Positions 40,088 to 50,223 of a DNA stretch of 64,000 nucleotides are shown in pieces. Source of the DNA: Billgrantia campisalis (GTDB lineage: Bacteria; Pseudomonadota; Gammaproteobacteria; Pseudomonadales; Halomonadaceae). A model generated the notes under the pieces. It was not told the DNA's origin, ran no database searches, and saw only the letters and a list, made by a program, of their open reading frames with translations. Each line of letters begins with the position of its first letter. Position 1 is the stretch's first letter. The translations under genes were made by a program, and so were the position numbers. Location of the stretch: contig NZ_JABFUC010000007.1 of assembly GCF_022341425.1 (NCBI RefSeq), forward strand, positions 62,001 to 126,000, in the 5' to 3' direction.

Positions 40088-41068
40088 ATGTCCACTTCCG
40101 TCAATCAGAGCGCGCCCGCCGAGGCGCGCCTCCCGGCCAAGGCCTACCGCAGCACCAAGGTGCGGCGCCAGCGGGTCAAGGCCGCCTGGCTGTTCCTGGC
40201 GCCGATGCTGGTAGTCCTTGCCATGGTGGCCGGCTGGCCGCTGATCCGTACTTTCTATTTCAGTTTCACCGACGCTTCCCTCTCCGATCTCAGCGATATC
40301 CTCTTTATCGGCCTGGAGAACTACCTGGTCTATGACGACGGCCGCTGGTACGGGGTGCTCGCCGACCCCATCTGGTGGCGCTCGGTGTACAACACCTTCT
40401 ACTTCGCCATCGTCTCGGTATCGCTGGAGGTGGTGTTCGGGGTGATCGTGGCGCTGATCCTCAACGCCGAGTTCAAGGGCCGCACCTTCGTGCGCGCCGC
40501 GGTGCTGATTCCCTGGGCGATTCCCACCATCGTTTCGGCGCAGATGTGGGCCTGGATGCTCAACGACCAGTTCGGGATCATCAACGAGATCCTGATGGCG
40601 CTGCGCATCATTAGCGACCCCATCGCCTGGACCGCCGACGCCTCCTACTCCATGTGGGCGGTGATCATGGTCGACGTCTGGAAGACCACCCCCTTCGTGG
40701 CCCTGCTGGCGCTGGCCGCCATGCAGATGCTGCCCAAGGACTGCTACGAGGCCGCCGAGGTGGACGGCATCCATCCGGTCCGGGTGTTCTTCAAGGTGAC
40801 CCTGCCGCTGATCACCCCGGCGCTGATGGTGGCGGTGATCTTCCGCCTGCTCGATGCCCTGCGGGTGTTCGACGTCATCTATGTGCTGACCTCCAACTCC
40901 ACCAGCACCATGTCCATGTCGATCTACGCCCGCCAGCAGCTCGTCGAATTCCAGGACGTGGGCTACGGCAGCGCCGCCTCGACCCTGCTGTTCCTGATCA
41001 TCGCACTCGCCACCATCGCCTATCTCTACCTGGGCCGTAAGCAACTCAACCTGGGAGGTGACGCATGA
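40088..41068 (+). CDS. Sugar ABC transporter permease (MalF/ThuF-like)
   Basis: Inner-membrane permease subunit, 326 residues with a cytoplasmic N-terminus and about six helices (first: WLFLAPMLVVLAMVAGWPLI). The EAA loop that docks the ATPase reads EAAEVDGIHPVRVFFKVTLP. It starts 15 bp after the binding-protein gene and overlaps the next permease gene by ATGA. Confidence 0.92.
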   Translation: MSTSVNQSAPAEARLPAKAYRSTKVRRQRVKAAWLFLAPMLVVLAMVAGWPLIRTFYFSFTDASLSDLSDILFIGLENYLVYDDGRWYGVLADPIWWRSVYNTFYFAIVSVSLEVVFGVIVALILNAEFKGRTFVRAAVLIPWAIPTIVSAQMWAWMLNDQFGIINEILMALRIISDPIAWTADASYSMWAVIMVDVWKTTPFVALLALAAMQMLPKDCYEAAEVDGIHPVRVFFKVTLPLITPALMVAVIFRLLDALRVFDVIYVLTSNSTSTMSMSIYARQQLVEFQDVGYGSAASTLLFLIIALATIAYLYLGRKQLNLGGDA

Positions 41069-41907
41069 CTTCGCGCCAGTTCAACAAGCTCGCTACCCGC
41101 ATCGGCTTCTGGCTGCTGGTGGCGTTCGTGGCGATCATCGCGGTGTTCCCCTTCTATTACGCCGTGATCACCTCCTTCAAGCCCTCCAGCGACCTCTTCC
41201 GGGTCGAGCTGTGGCCCAGCTCCTGGAGCCTGGCCAACTATGTCCAGGTGTTTTCCCAGAAGAGCTTCCTGCAGGCGATCTTCAACTCCATTCTGGTGGC
41301 CACCAGCGTGGTGTTCATCGCCCTGCTGCTGGGCATCACCGCCTCCTACGCCCTGGGCCGGGTGCGCTTCCGCGGCCGCACCACGGTGCTGCTGGTGATA
41401 CTGGGCGTCTCGATGTTTCCCCAGGTGGCGGTGCTCTCCGGGCTGTTCGAGGTGATTCGCGCGCTGAATCTCTACAACAACCCGGGCGGCCTGATACTGA
41501 GCTATACCATCTTCACCCTGCCCTTCACCGTCTGGGTGCTGACCACTTTCATGCGCCAGCTGCCCATGGAGCTGGAGGAGGCGGCGATCATGGACGGCGC
41601 CACGCCCTGGGTGACCATCACCAAGGTGTTCCTGCCGCTGATGTGGCCGGCCATGGCCACCACCGGGCTGCTGGCCTTCATCGCCGCCTGGAACGAGTTC
41701 CTGTTCGCCCTGACCTTCACCCTCACCGACAGCCAGCGCACCGTGCCGGTGGCCATCGCCCTGCTCTCCGGCGGCAGCGCCTACGAGCTGCCCTGGGGCC
41801 CGATCATGGCCGCCTCGGTGATCGTCACCGTGCCCCTGGTGATCCTGGTGATCATCTTCCAGCGGCGCATCGTCTCGGGGCTGACCGCCGGCGCGGTCAA
41901 GGGGTAA
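41065..41907 (+). CDS. Sugar ABC transporter permease (MalG/ThuG-like)
   Basis: Second inner-membrane permease subunit, 280 residues, about six helices. EAA loop EAAIMDGATPWVTITKVFLP followed by the C-terminal helices and the typical RRIVSGLTAGAVKG end. Forms a heterodimer with the protein of the preceding gene. Overlaps it by ATGA and is followed 28 bp later by the alpha-glucosidase. Confidence 0.93.
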   Translation: MTSRQFNKLATRIGFWLLVAFVAIIAVFPFYYAVITSFKPSSDLFRVELWPSSWSLANYVQVFSQKSFLQAIFNSILVATSVVFIALLLGITASYALGRVRFRGRTTVLLVILGVSMFPQVAVLSGLFEVIRALNLYNNPGGLILSYTIFTLPFTVWVLTTFMRQLPMELEEAAIMDGATPWVTITKVFLPLMWPAMATTGLLAFIAAWNEFLFALTFTLTDSQRTVPVAIALLSGGSAYELPWGPIMAASVIVTVPLVILVIIFQRRIVSGLTAGAVKG

Positions 41908-41935
41908 TCACCTTATGTCTTTCAAGGAAATCCAG

Positions 41936-43555
<1,620 letters not shown>

Positions 43556-43560
43556 GCCAC

Positions 43561-43596
43561 ACTCATAACAGCACTCATAACACCTCTCATAACAAC
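43561..43596. repeat. Three 12-bp tandem repeats between alpha-glucosidase and ATPase genes
   Basis: Units ACTCATAACAGC, ACTCATAACACC and TCTCATAACAAC (core CTCATAAC) start 5 bases after the alpha-glucosidase stop. Confidence 0.8.
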
Positions 43597-43660
43597 ACCG
43601 CCGGCCCGCGGCGAGCCCCTTCATCACCGGGCCAGCAGCGGGCCGGCAAGGAGACACCCC

Positions 43661-44767
43661 ATGGCAAGCGTCACCCTCGACAAGGTCAACAAGGTCTTCG
43701 GCAGCACCCACATCATCAAGGATGTGGACTTGAACATCGGCAACGGGGAATTCGTGGTCTTCGTCGGCCCCTCCGGCTGCGGCAAGTCGACCCTGCTGCG
43801 GCTGATCGCCGGGCTGGAGTCGATCAGCGACGGCGAACTCTCCATCGGCGACAGCGTGGTCAACGAGCTCCCGCCCCGGGAGCGCGGCGTCGGCATGGTC
43901 TTCCAGTCCTACGCCCTCTACCCGCATATGACGGTCTACGAGAACATGGCCTTCGGCCTCAAGCTCGCCAAGATGGTCAAGGAGACCGTCGACGATCGGG
44001 TCATGGCCACCGCCCGTATCCTGCAGCTCGAGGACCTGCTGCACCGCAAGCCCAAGGAGCTCTCCGGCGGCCAGCGCCAGCGCGTGGCCATGGGCCGCGC
44101 CATGGCCCGGGAGCCGCGCATCCTGCTGTTCGACGAGCCGCTCTCCAACCTGGATGCCTCGCTGCGCGTGCAGATGCGCAACGAGATCGCCCGCCTGCAC
44201 CAGCGCCTCGAATCCACCATGATCTACGTCACCCACGACCAGGTAGAGGCCATGACCCTGGCCGACAAGATCGTGGTGCTCAACGCCGGCCGGGTCGAGC
44301 AGGTGGGCACGCCCCATGAGCTCTATCAGCGTCCGGCGACCAAGTTCGTGGCCGGCTTTATCGGCTCGCCGACCATGAACTTCATGCCGGCGCGCCTTGC
44401 CGGCCACGCCGACCTGGGCTGCCGGGTCGAGGTCGAGGGCATCGGCGAACTGACTCTGCCCCAGGACGCCGACCGCCACGCCAACGGCGAGCCGCTAACC
44501 CTGGGCGTGCGCCCCGAGCACCTGCGCCTGGTCGAGGCCAACGGCGACAATGCCTTCGAGATCGTCAACGTCGAGTACCTGGGCAACGAGGTCTATGTCT
44601 ACCTGGAGCCCAAGGCCGGCGAGACCCTGCTGATCCATCGCAGCGAGGCACCGAGCCCGTGGCGGGTCGGCCAGCGCGTGGCTCTCACGCCGGATCCCGA
44701 GCACGTCCACCTCTTCGACCCCCAGGACCGTGCCCTACCGGCAACGCGCACCCGGGCGGCGGCCTGA
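43661..44767 (+). CDS. Sugar ABC transporter ATP-binding protein (MalK/UgpC/MsmK family)
   Basis: Cytoplasmic ATPase that energises the alpha-glucoside importer. The 368 residues have Walker A GPSGCGKSTLLRL, Q-loop VFQSYALYPHMT, signature LSGGQRQRVAMGRAMA, Walker B ILLFDEPLSNLDA and switch His YVTHDQVEAMTLADK. They end with the C-terminal TOBE/MalK regulatory domain (about 240-368, GVRPEHLRLV). AAGGAGA precedes the ATG. The 105-bp spacer before it contains a tandem repeat and may separate it partly from the upstream genes. Confidence 0.94.
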   Translation: MASVTLDKVNKVFGSTHIIKDVDLNIGNGEFVVFVGPSGCGKSTLLRLIAGLESISDGELSIGDSVVNELPPRERGVGMVFQSYALYPHMTVYENMAFGLKLAKMVKETVDDRVMATARILQLEDLLHRKPKELSGGQRQRVAMGRAMAREPRILLFDEPLSNLDASLRVQMRNEIARLHQRLESTMIYVTHDQVEAMTLADKIVVLNAGRVEQVGTPHELYQRPATKFVAGFIGSPTMNFMPARLAGHADLGCRVEVEGIGELTLPQDADRHANGEPLTLGVRPEHLRLVEANGDNAFEIVNVEYLGNEVYVYLEPKAGETLLIHRSEAPSPWRVGQRVALTPDPEHVHLFDPQDRALPATRTRAAA

Positions 44768-44770
44768 GAC

Positions 44771-44805
44771 CCTGGACGCCGCCCCACAGCGGGGCGGCGT
44801 CCAGG
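44771..44805 (+). terminator. Hairpin after the ABC ATPase gene
   Basis: Perfect 15-bp stem CCTGGACGCCGCCCC / GGGGCGGCGTCCAGG with a five-base loop, directly after the ATPase stop. There is no clear T tract, but the stem is strong enough to end or process the transcript before the regulator gene. Confidence 0.65.
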
Positions 44806-44851
44806 TTCGCACTGGCCAAGGCACGTCATCGGGCCTATGATAGCGAGCTAA

Positions 44852-44865
44852 CTGAATCGATCCAG
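44852..44865. promoter_or_regulatory. Operator-like palindrome upstream of the LacI-family regulator
   Basis: CTGAATCGATCCAG lies 18 bp before the GTG start of the regulator. It contains the same 13-mer as the FruR box at 22677-22689 and matches the CTTAATCGTTTAAG operators at 10 of 14 positions. It could be a FruR/Cra site or an autoregulatory site. Confidence 0.55.
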
Positions 44866-44883
44866 ACAGCGAAGGAAGCGCTC

Positions 44884-45933
44884 GTGTCTACCCCCCGTCG
44901 TATGACTCTCAAGGACTTGGCTCGGGAACTCGGTGTCTCCACGGCGACCGTTTCCAACGCCTTCAATCGCCCGGATCAGCTCTCTCCCGCCCTGCGCGAG
45001 CGCATCCTCGGCGAGGCCAGGCGCCTGGGCTATCGCGGGCCCGACGCCAAGGCGCGCAGCCTGCGCACCGGGCGCTCGCGGATCATCGCGGTGATCCTCG
45101 CCGAGAGCCTCACCTACAGCCTGAACGACGCCGTGGCCAGCGAACTGCTCTCCGGGGTCGCCGAGGTACTGGACGCCCAGGGCCATACCCTGCTGCTGCT
45201 CTCCGCCCGCCAGATGCAGAGCGAGCTGCCCGGCGCCGCCAGCATGGCGGACGGCTATATCGTCTACGGCCTGATGCCCAGCCAGAGCCTGCTGGAGACC
45301 CTGCCGACCCAGGCCCCGCTGGTGGCGGTGGACTTCGACGTGACGGGGCGCCCCTCGATCCATGTGGACGATGAGCACGCCTGCTACACCATCGCCCGCC
45401 ACGCCCTGAGACGTGCCACACGCCGTCCTGGCATCATCAACCTGCGCCTTACCGCTGAGGCCTGCAACGGCCCCATCGCCCCCGACCAGCGGCTGCTCAG
45501 CGCCGAGCAGACCATCACCCGCTCGCGCCTGACCGGCTTCTATCGGGCCCTGGACGAGGCGGGTCATGACCCGGCGGCCGTGCCCATGTGGAACATCGAG
45601 GAGAACACCTTCGAGGTTTGCGCCCCGGTGATCGAGCCGATCCTCGACCTGCCCGACGACAAGCGCCCCGACCTGCTGCTCTGTGTCTCCGATCGTATCG
45701 CCCTCACCGCCCTGACCCTGGCCGAGGACCGCGGTCTTCGGATCCCCGAGGATCTGCGCCTCACCGGCTTCGATGGCATCGCCGAAGGGCAATACCGAGC
45801 GCCACGCCTGACCACGGTGCGCCAGGACAGCGTCGAGAAGGGCCGCATGGCCGCGCGCATGATTCTCGGTCTAACGCCGCCCGCGTCCAGCCTGCTGTCC
45901 ACCGAGCTGCTGATCGGCGACAGCTGCCCCTGA
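44884..45933 (+). CDS. LacI-family transcriptional regulator of the alpha-glucoside operon
   Basis: DNA-binding repressor, 349 residues: N-terminal HTH MTLKDLARELGVSTATVSNA, hinge, and a sugar-binding effector domain with RIIAVILAESLTYSLNDAVA and LRLTGFDGIAEGQYRAPRLT. I use the GTG at 44884 (VSTPRRMTLKD), with AAGGAAG about 7 bases upstream; the ATG six codons later is possible. It lies behind the ABC transporter genes, and the CTTAATCGTTTAAG sites in the porin/ABC control region are its likely targets (inference from position and family). Confidence 0.88.
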   Translation: MSTPRRMTLKDLARELGVSTATVSNAFNRPDQLSPALRERILGEARRLGYRGPDAKARSLRTGRSRIIAVILAESLTYSLNDAVASELLSGVAEVLDAQGHTLLLLSARQMQSELPGAASMADGYIVYGLMPSQSLLETLPTQAPLVAVDFDVTGRPSIHVDDEHACYTIARHALRRATRRPGIINLRLTAEACNGPIAPDQRLLSAEQTITRSRLTGFYRALDEAGHDPAAVPMWNIEENTFEVCAPVIEPILDLPDDKRPDLLLCVSDRIALTALTLAEDRGLRIPEDLRLTGFDGIAEGQYRAPRLTTVRQDSVEKGRMAARMILGLTPPASSLLSTELLIGDSCP

Positions 45934-45939
45934 ACGCAC

Positions 45940-45963
45940 GCCGCCGACCCAAGGGTCGGCGGC
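45940..45963 (+). terminator. Hairpin after the LacI-family gene
   Basis: GCCGCCGACCC / GGGTCGGCGGC inverted repeat, 6 bases after the stop codon. It lies between two convergent genes (the stress protein gene ends at 45987), so it may serve both. Confidence 0.6.
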
Positions 45964-45986
45964 GACTGTCAGGCGACGGCGGTGGC

Positions 45987-46841
45987 TCAACGCAGCAGCA
46001 GCACGGGGACCTTCGCCTTGCGTAGCATACCGGTGGTGGTGCTGCCCACCAGCAGGTGGCGGATGCGCGAGTGGCCATAGGCGCCCATCACCAGCAGGTC
46101 GATGCCGTTCTCTTCCTGGTAGGCGCGCAGGGTCGCCTCCACCTCGCCGGCGCGGATGGCGCCTTCGGCCTCATGGCCGGCGTCGCGCAGGGCCTTCAGT
46201 GCCCAGTCGAGCTGGGAGCGGTTGTCGCCGGTCTCGGCACCGACGATCACCACGTGGACCGGGATGCCCTCGAACAGCGGGCTCTTGGCCAGCATCTCCA
46301 CCCCCTTGCGGGTGGTCTTGCTGCCGTCGAAGGCCAGCATCACCGACTCCGGGGTCTTGAAGGTGTCCGGCACCATCAGAATCGGCCGGTGCAGGGTGCG
46401 CACCACCCGCTCCAGGTTGGAGCCCAGGTGACCGCTGTCCTGGTGGGCCGTCTCGCCGCGCTTGCCCACCACCAGCAGGCGGATCTCATCCTGAAGCTCC
46501 TCGAGGGTTTCCACCAGGGTGCCGTTGCGCTGGCGGGTGGCGGGATCGCTGACGCCACCCTCGACGGCCCGCTCCTTGGCGGCCTTGAGCATCAGTCGGC
46601 CCTGCTCCTGGGCCACCTTGGCGCGCTGCTCGTCGAGCTGGGAGAGTTCCTCGAGCAGGTGTTCCCGGGAGCCCAGGCCGATATTGCCGGAGAGGTCCGC
46701 CTCGGCGGTCTGGGGGTGGTTATCCACCACGTGCAGGAAGGTCAGCGGCGCGCCCAGGGCCTGGCTGGCCCAGGCGGCGTAGTCGCACACTCCTTCCGAG
46801 AACTTCGAGCCGTCGATGGCGGCCATCACCTGTTCGGTCAT
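45987..46841 (-). CDS. Universal stress protein, tandem UspA domains (copy 1)
   Basis: Cytoplasmic tandem-domain universal stress protein, 284 residues. The second domain has the ATP-binding motif G-2x-G-9x-G(S/T) as MGAYGHSRIRHLLVGST; the first has GKRGETAH in place of the full motif. The start MTEQVMAAIDGS (46839-46841) follows AGGAAA. It is about 91% identical (about 26 differences) to the protein at 47515-48369, with the same length, so it is a recent duplicate. An ABM-family gene lies between the two copies. Role inferred only: general stress response. Confidence 0.9.
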   Translation of the reverse strand: MTEQVMAAIDGSKFSEGVCDYAAWASQALGAPLTFLHVVDNHPQTAEADLSGNIGLGSREHLLEELSQLDEQRAKVAQEQGRLMLKAAKERAVEGGVSDPATRQRNGTLVETLEELQDEIRLLVVGKRGETAHQDSGHLGSNLERVVRTLHRPILMVPDTFKTPESVMLAFDGSKTTRKGVEMLAKSPLFEGIPVHVVIVGAETGDNRSQLDWALKALRDAGHEAEGAIRAGEVEATLRAYQEENGIDLLVMGAYGHSRIRHLLVGSTTTGMLRKAKVPVLLLR

Positions 46842-47066
46842 CGTGTCATTTCCTGGCTGGCGTATGTCGTTGTCTGTCACACCGTTTCTACCCCATGCAG
46901 GATGCCTTGACTAGGATGTGGATCAACATCGCACCGGATCGACGAGTGCCGCCTCCCGCTCAGGTAGCCTCCAGGAAGGGCGTCAGCGGAGCCGCATGGG
47001 CCAGGGCCCACTCGCCATGCTTGGACAGAAAGCATGGGGACTTCGCCCCGCCGCTTGCCAATGCTC

Positions 47067-47414
47067 TCAGAGTGCCGGGGCGTCGTAGCCGTGGGGCTCG
47101 TCGGTATAGACGCAGACGTTGGCGCGGTCCACGTCACCCTCGGGCGATTCGACATGGGTGGCGAAGAATTCCTGGATCTCGCGACGGTTGCAGTGCGCCT
47201 CGAAGGCCTCGCGGCTGGCCCAGGTCTCGTGGAAGACGATCGGGTAGCTGGCACCCTGGGCGTTGGGGTGATCGATATGCCGGGTCACGGTGTACCGAAT
47301 GCAGCCGTCCTCTCGATGCGTATTGGGCTCAAGCGCCTGCAGGGCCTTGAACAGGGCCTCTTCGCGGCCGGGCTTGGGCTTGAAGCTGGCAATGCAGTAG
47401 ATCTTCTGGGACAT
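47067..47414 (-). CDS. Putative quinol monooxygenase (ABM domain)
   Basis: Small cytoplasmic protein of the antibiotic-biosynthesis-monooxygenase (dimeric ferredoxin-like) family, similar in kind to YgiN. The 115 residues start MSQKIYCIASFKPKPGREEA, with HREDGCIRYTVTRHIDH and PIVFHETWASREAFEAH, the usual ABM strand-helix pattern and conserved EXW-like segment. It lies between the two stress-protein copies on the same strand. Substrate unknown. A second ABM gene is at 53754-54065. Confidence 0.75.
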   Translation of the reverse strand: MSQKIYCIASFKPKPGREEALFKALQALEPNTHREDGCIRYTVTRHIDHPNAQGASYPIVFHETWASREAFEAHCNRREIQEFFATHVESPEGDVDRANVCVYTDEPHGYDAPAL

Positions 47415-47468
47415 CTAGCGTCTCCTTATCGTGGGCCACGCTGACCTCGAGGATGGGCCCTGGCATGG

Positions 47469-47504
47469 AAAAAAGCCGGCGCACCGTGCGGGACGGGGCC
47501 GGCT
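47469..47504 (-). terminator. Rho-independent terminator after stress protein copy 2
   Basis: On the minus strand, AGCCGGC / GCCGGCT with an inner CGCACGGTGCG hairpin is followed by TTTTT. It lies just after the stop of the gene at 47515 and would end the sulP-usp transcript. Confidence 0.8.
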
Positions 47505-47514
47505 CGGGGAAAGA

Positions 47515-48369
47515 TCAGCGCAGCAGCAGGATGGGCACGCTGGCGCGGCGCAGCATCTCGGTGGTGGTGCTGCCCACCAGCAGCTGGCGGATGCGGGAGT
47601 GACCATAGGCCCCCATCACCAGCAGGTCGATGCCCTGCTCCTCCTGGTAGGCACGCAGGGTCGCCTCCACCTCGCCGGCGCGGATGGCGCCCTCGGCATC
47701 AATGCCGCCGTCGCGCAGGGTCTTCAGCGCCCAGTCGAGCTGGGAGCGGTTGTCGCCGGTCTCGGCACCGACGATCACCACGTGAACCGGGACACCCTCG
47801 AACAGCGGGCTCTTGGCCAGCATCTCCACCCCCTTGCGGGTGGTCTTGCTGCCGTCGAAGGCAATCATCACCGCTTCGGGGCGCTTGAAGGTGTGCGGCA
47901 CCATCAGGATCGGCCGGTGCAGGGTGCGCACCACCCGCTCCAGGTTGGAGCCCAGATGGCCGCTGTCCTGGTCGGCGGTCTCGCCGCGCTTGCCGATCAC
48001 CAGCAGGCGCATCTCTTCCTGCAGCTCCTCCAGGGTCTCGACCAGGGTGCCGTTGCGCTGGCGGGTGGCGGGGTCGCTCACGCCATCCTCGATGGCCCGC
48101 TCCTTGGCGGCCTTGAGCATCAGCCGGCCCTGCTCCTGGGCCACCTTGGCGCGCTGCTCGTCGAGACGGGAGAGCTCATCCAGCAGGTGCTCCCGGGAGC
48201 CCAGGCCGATATTGCCGGAGAGGTCCGCCTCGGCGGTCTGGGGGTGGTTATCCACCACGTGCAGGAAGGTCAGCGGCGCGCCCAGGGCCTGGCTGGCCCA
48301 GGCGGAGTAGTCGCACACGCCTTCCGAGAACGTCGAGCCGTCGATGGTGGCCATCACCTGTTCGGTCAT
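47515..48369 (-). CDS. Universal stress protein, tandem UspA domains (copy 2)
   Basis: 284 residues, the near twin of the protein at 45987-46841, with the intact nucleotide motif MGAYGHSRIRQLLVGST in the second domain. Most changes between the copies are conservative and gather in the last 30 residues (for example RRASVPI versus RKAKVPV). It starts one base after the SulP transporter stop region and shares its transcript, which suggests a role tied to that transporter. AGGACA-like sequence within the sulP end serves as ribosome site. Confidence 0.9.
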   Translation of the reverse strand: MTEQVMATIDGSTFSEGVCDYSAWASQALGAPLTFLHVVDNHPQTAEADLSGNIGLGSREHLLDELSRLDEQRAKVAQEQGRLMLKAAKERAIEDGVSDPATRQRNGTLVETLEELQEEMRLLVIGKRGETADQDSGHLGSNLERVVRTLHRPILMVPHTFKRPEAVMIAFDGSKTTRKGVEMLAKSPLFEGVPVHVVIVGAETGDNRSQLDWALKTLRDGGIDAEGAIRAGEVEATLRAYQEEQGIDLLVMGAYGHSRIRQLLVGSTTTEMLRRASVPILLLR

Positions 48370-48370
48370 C

Positions 48371-49861
48371 TCAGTGTCCTCCCATCAGTTTCTCGACGGC
48401 GGCCGGGTCGTCATGCACCGCATAGCGGTCGACGATGGTGGCGCTCGCCTCGTTGAGGCCCACCAGCTCCACCTCGGTGCCCTCGCGGCGGAACTTGATC
48501 ACCACCCGGTCCAGGGTCTGAACGGCGGTGATGTCCCAGAAGTGGGCGCGAGACAGGTCGATGGTGACCTTCTCCACGGTCTCCTTGAAATCGAAGGCGT
48601 TGCCGAAGCGCTCCGAGGAGGCGAAGAACACCTGCCCCACCACCTTGTAGATGCGGCGGCTGCCCTCGTCGGCCTCCTCGCTGCCGATATAGAGGATATT
48701 GCCCACCTTGTTGGCGAAGTTCATGGCGGCGAGCAGCACCCCGACGAAGACGCCGATGGCCAGGTTGTGGGTCACCACGGTGACGATGACGGTGGCGATC
48801 ATCACCACATTGGTGCTCATGGGGTGCTGCTTGAGATCACGGATCGAGCTCCAGCTGAAGGTGCCGATGGAAACCATGATCATCACCGCGACGAGTGCGG
48901 CCATGGGAATCTGCGAGACCCAGTCGGAGAGGAACACCACCATCATCAGCAGCACCACGCCGGCGATCAGCGAGGAGAGGCGAGTCCGGCCGCCAGACTT
49001 CACGTTGATCACCGACTGGCCGATCATCGCGCAGCCCGCCATGCCGCCCAGCAGGCCGGAGCCGATGTTGGCGATGCCCTGGCCCTTGCACTCGCGGTTC
49101 TTGTCGCTGGGGGTATCGGTCAGGTCGTCGACGATGGTGGCGGTCATCATCGACTCGAGCAGGCCGACCACGGTGAGCATCAGCGCATAGGGCAGGATGA
49201 TCCACAGCGTCTCGAGATTGAGCGGCACGTCCGGCCACAGGAACATCGGCAGGGTGTCGGGCAGCTCGCCCATATCGCCGACGCTTCTGATCTCCATACC
49301 GCTGATCAGGTAGACGGCGGTGAGCACCACGATGCAGACCAGCGGCGAGGGGATCGACTTGCCAATCCTGGGCAGGTAGGGGAAGCCGTAGATGATGCCA
49401 AGGCCCGCCAGCGTCATGGCATAGACATGCCAGGTCACGCCGGTCAACTCCGGCAGCTGGGCCATGAAAATCAGGATCGCCAGGGCGTTGACGAAGCCAG
49501 TGACCACCGAGCGCGACACGAAGCGCATCAGCTCGGCGAGCTTGAGATACCCAGCAATGATCTGCAGCACCCCGGTGAGCAGGGTGGCGGCCAGCAGGTA
49601 CTCGAGGCCGTGATCGCGCACCAGCGTGACCATCAGCAGCGCCATGGCACCGGTGGCCGCCGAGATCATCCCCGGGCGGCCACCGGTGAAGGCGATGACG
49701 ACCGCGATGCAGAAAGAGGCGTAGAGGCCCACCTTGGGGTCGACGCCGGCGATGATGGAGAAGGCGATCGCCTCGGGAATCAGGGCCAGGGCGACCACGA
49801 TACCGGCGAGGGTGTCGCCTTTCACGTTGGAGAACCAGGTCTGTCGTATCGATTCGAACAT
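48371..49861 (-). CDS. SulP-family inorganic anion transporter with STAS domain
   Basis: Inner-membrane anion transporter of the SLC26/SulP family (sulfate, bicarbonate or another anion). The 496 residues have about twelve hydrophobic segments beginning at residue 15 ([20 protein letters not shown], the family's first motif), [20 protein letters not shown], and a cytoplasmic C-terminal STAS domain (about 385-490, with [20 protein letters not shown]). The ATG is at 49859-49861. It is followed at a one-base gap by a universal stress protein gene. Substrate cannot be told from sequence. Confidence 0.92.
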   Translation of the reverse strand: MFESIRQTWFSNVKGDTLAGIVVALALIPEAIAFSIIAGVDPKVGLYASFCIAVVIAFTGGRPGMISAATGAMALLMVTLVRDHGLEYLLAATLLTGVLQIIAGYLKLAELMRFVSRSVVTGFVNALAILIFMAQLPELTGVTWHVYAMTLAGLGIIYGFPYLPRIGKSIPSPLVCIVVLTAVYLISGMEIRSVGDMGELPDTLPMFLWPDVPLNLETLWIILPYALMLTVVGLLESMMTATIVDDLTDTPSDKNRECKGQGIANIGSGLLGGMAGCAMIGQSVINVKSGGRTRLSSLIAGVVLLMMVVFLSDWVSQIPMAALVAVMIMVSIGTFSWSSIRDLKQHPMSTNVVMIATVIVTVVTHNLAIGVFVGVLLAAMNFANKVGNILYIGSEEADEGSRRIYKVVGQVFFASSERFGNAFDFKETVEKVTIDLSRAHFWDITAVQTLDRVVIKFRREGTEVELVGLNEASATIVDRYAVHDDPAAVEKLMGGH

Positions 49862-50223
49862 GCTGCGTTCCAGTCAGGGTGAGTGTCTTGCCATATGGCG
49901 CCAGGGGGTCTTGCATGCGACACCATGCTCCGGCCGCACCGCGAGGGGGTGGGTTGCCGGAGGGTCGCTATCGGGTCGAGCAGAAGGGGCGCAGGGGCCC
50001 ACGGCATCAGCGTGATGCCGAGCGGTAACGACGCCATGACGGCGCCGCTGCCAGAGCAGGAAGGGGTACGCTAGGGCGGCGTGGCCGGCCCTGTCAGGGG
50101 AGTCATCACGGTGTGTCGTTCCCTTGTTCTTTACGATCAGTGCGGGCTGATCGCGCTTCTCGATCGGCCGCGTTAGCTGGAAAAGGATCCAGGCGGCCGC
50201 CAGGTCAGGAGCGCAGCATTCTA
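49862..50223. other. Gene-free interval upstream of the SulP gene (362 bp)
   Basis: Between the SulP start and the end of the DMT transporter gene I see no credible gene or strong repeat. It contains small hairpins, for example GGCATCAGCGTGATGCC (50003-50019), and presumably the sulP-usp promoter. AT content rises at 50110-50170, where a promoter is most likely. Confidence 0.4.
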
